The notes under the pieces were generated by a model. The model did not search any database, was not told where the DNA came from, and saw nothing but the letters and a program-made list of their open reading frames with translations. Of a DNA stretch of 7,150 bases, positions 6,915 to 7,150 are shown piece by piece. The stretch lies in assembly GCA_013815485.1 (NCBI GenBank), contig JACDGB010000086.1:1-7150 (forward strand), given 5' to 3'. The translations under genes and the position numbers were made by a program. Origin of the DNA: Rubrobacter sp. GTDB taxonomy: Bacteria > Actinomycetota > Rubrobacteria > Rubrobacterales > Rubrobacteraceae. The stretch's first letter is position 1, and each line of letters opens with the position of its first letter.

Positions 6915-6919
6915 CCTCC
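6915..6919 (-). promoter_or_regulatory. Shine-Dalgarno site supporting the GTG start of the methyltransferase
   Basis: GGAGG on the minus strand ends 4 nt before the GTG at 6910, which supports this non-ATG start at PELYDNLAGWW, where the family's N-terminus normally begins. Confidence 0.65.
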
Positions 6920-6980
6920 GTCCTCGCCGGCTATCTCGCCCGGCCCGATGGCGGCGGGAGCACGGCAAAATCAGCGTTGC

Positions 6981-7002
6981 TTGACGTGACGCCAAAGTTA
7001 TA
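6981..7002 (-). promoter_or_regulatory. Possible -10 box and adjoining near-palindrome upstream of the methyltransferase
   Basis: On the minus strand TATAAC (7002-6997) matches the -10 consensus at 5 of 6 positions. Right after it lies TTGGCGTCACGTCAA (6995-6981), two 7-bp arms with one mismatch around a single central base, where an operator overlapping the start site would sit. No convincing -35 is found 16-18 bp upstream. The methyltransferase leader would be about 80 nt. The spacer 6911-7098 holds no other gene I can support. Confidence 0.25.
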
Positions 7003-7037
7003 CCGCTTCGGAGGGACGCCGCCGTGAGCCGATGGAG

Positions 7038-7072
7038 AAACAAAAGAGGGCCCGCCTCTTGGCGGACTCTCT
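7038..7072 (-). terminator. Intrinsic terminator of the minus-strand gene entering from the right
   Basis: Arms 7072-7061 and 7056-7045 form a 12-position stem on the minus strand with one G-T pair and one mismatch and a 4-nt AAGA loop. The T-rich run TTTGTTT follows (7044-7038). It starts 26 nt past the TAG at 7101-7099, as expected for the terminator of that gene. The orientation of the T run shows it serves minus-strand transcription and separates that gene from the methyltransferase. Confidence 0.75.
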
Positions 7073-7098
7073 CCGGTCTTTCGGGTACGTTGCCGCTG

Positions 7099-7149
7099 CT
7101 AGAGTTGGCCCCTCACCGCGCCTGCCATGTACTCGGCGTTGTGGACGTT
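7099..7149 (-). CDS. C-terminal 16 codons of an unidentified minus-strand gene (5' end outside window)
   Basis: Reading the minus strand from 7149 gives NVHNAEYMAGAVRGQL and then TAG (7101-7099). A terminator follows 26 nt later, which supports a real gene end. Sixteen residues are too few to name a family. The VHN-x-x-Y pattern recalls the C-terminal tails of some multihaem cytochromes c, but no CXXCH is visible, so this is only a hint. Confidence 0.5.
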   Translation of the reverse strand, partial: NVHNAEYMAGAVRGQL

Positions 7150-7150
7150 G

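Noticed and set aside
7032..7150. Plus-strand open frame MEKQKRARLLADSLRSFGY running off the right edge
   Set aside because: It has no Shine-Dalgarno, runs through the minus-strand terminator hairpin, and conflicts with a minus-strand gene end followed at the right distance by that terminator.

Overview
The window comes from a GC-rich bacterial chromosome. Codon third positions are mostly G/C, start codons mix ATG and GTG, and spacers are short and carry GC-rich hairpins. The gene set (AlkZ-like winged-helix protein, RimL-like GNAT, orphan ilvD, large G8/beta-helix protein) would fit Chloroflexota or Actinomycetota, but nothing here fixes the lineage. I see no insertion sequence, tRNA, rRNA, CRISPR array or integrase.

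Layout. (a) 1-2466 (+): the 3' 821 codons of a very large gene for a presumably secreted G8-domain/parallel-beta-helix protein. It resembles the animal hyaluronan-degrading proteins CEMIP (KIAA1199) and CEMIP2/TMEM2 along nearly its whole visible length. (b) 2467-2592: spacer with a perfect long hairpin followed by a possible -10 box. (c) 2593-4287 (+): ilvD, dihydroxy-acid dehydratase of branched-chain amino-acid synthesis, ending in a clean intrinsic terminator (4299-4334). (d) 4333-6910 (-): a convergent cluster. Read in transcription order it is a SAM-dependent methyltransferase (6910-6182), a 20-codon small ORF with a strong ribosome-binding site (6037-5975), a GNAT acetyltransferase (5978-5427) and an AlkZ-like winged-helix protein (5430-4333). 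The last three are joined by 4-bp start/stop overlaps (GTGA, ATGA), so they look translationally coupled. (e) 6911-7098: spacer with a possible promoter, a near-palindrome and the terminator of another minus-strand gene, of which only the last 16 codons are visible (7149-7099).

Functionally, the plus-strand half joins an extracellular glycan-related protein and a housekeeping amino-acid enzyme that are probably separate transcription units. The minus-strand half is a small set of group-modifying and possible DNA-repair enzymes. It could be a detoxification or alkylation-response operon, but that is inference. The most notable item is the CEMIP-like protein. It appears to keep the animal protein's core from the G8 domain to the C-terminal region, while the GG (FAM3/ILEI-type) insert of the vertebrate proteins is replaced by about ten residues.
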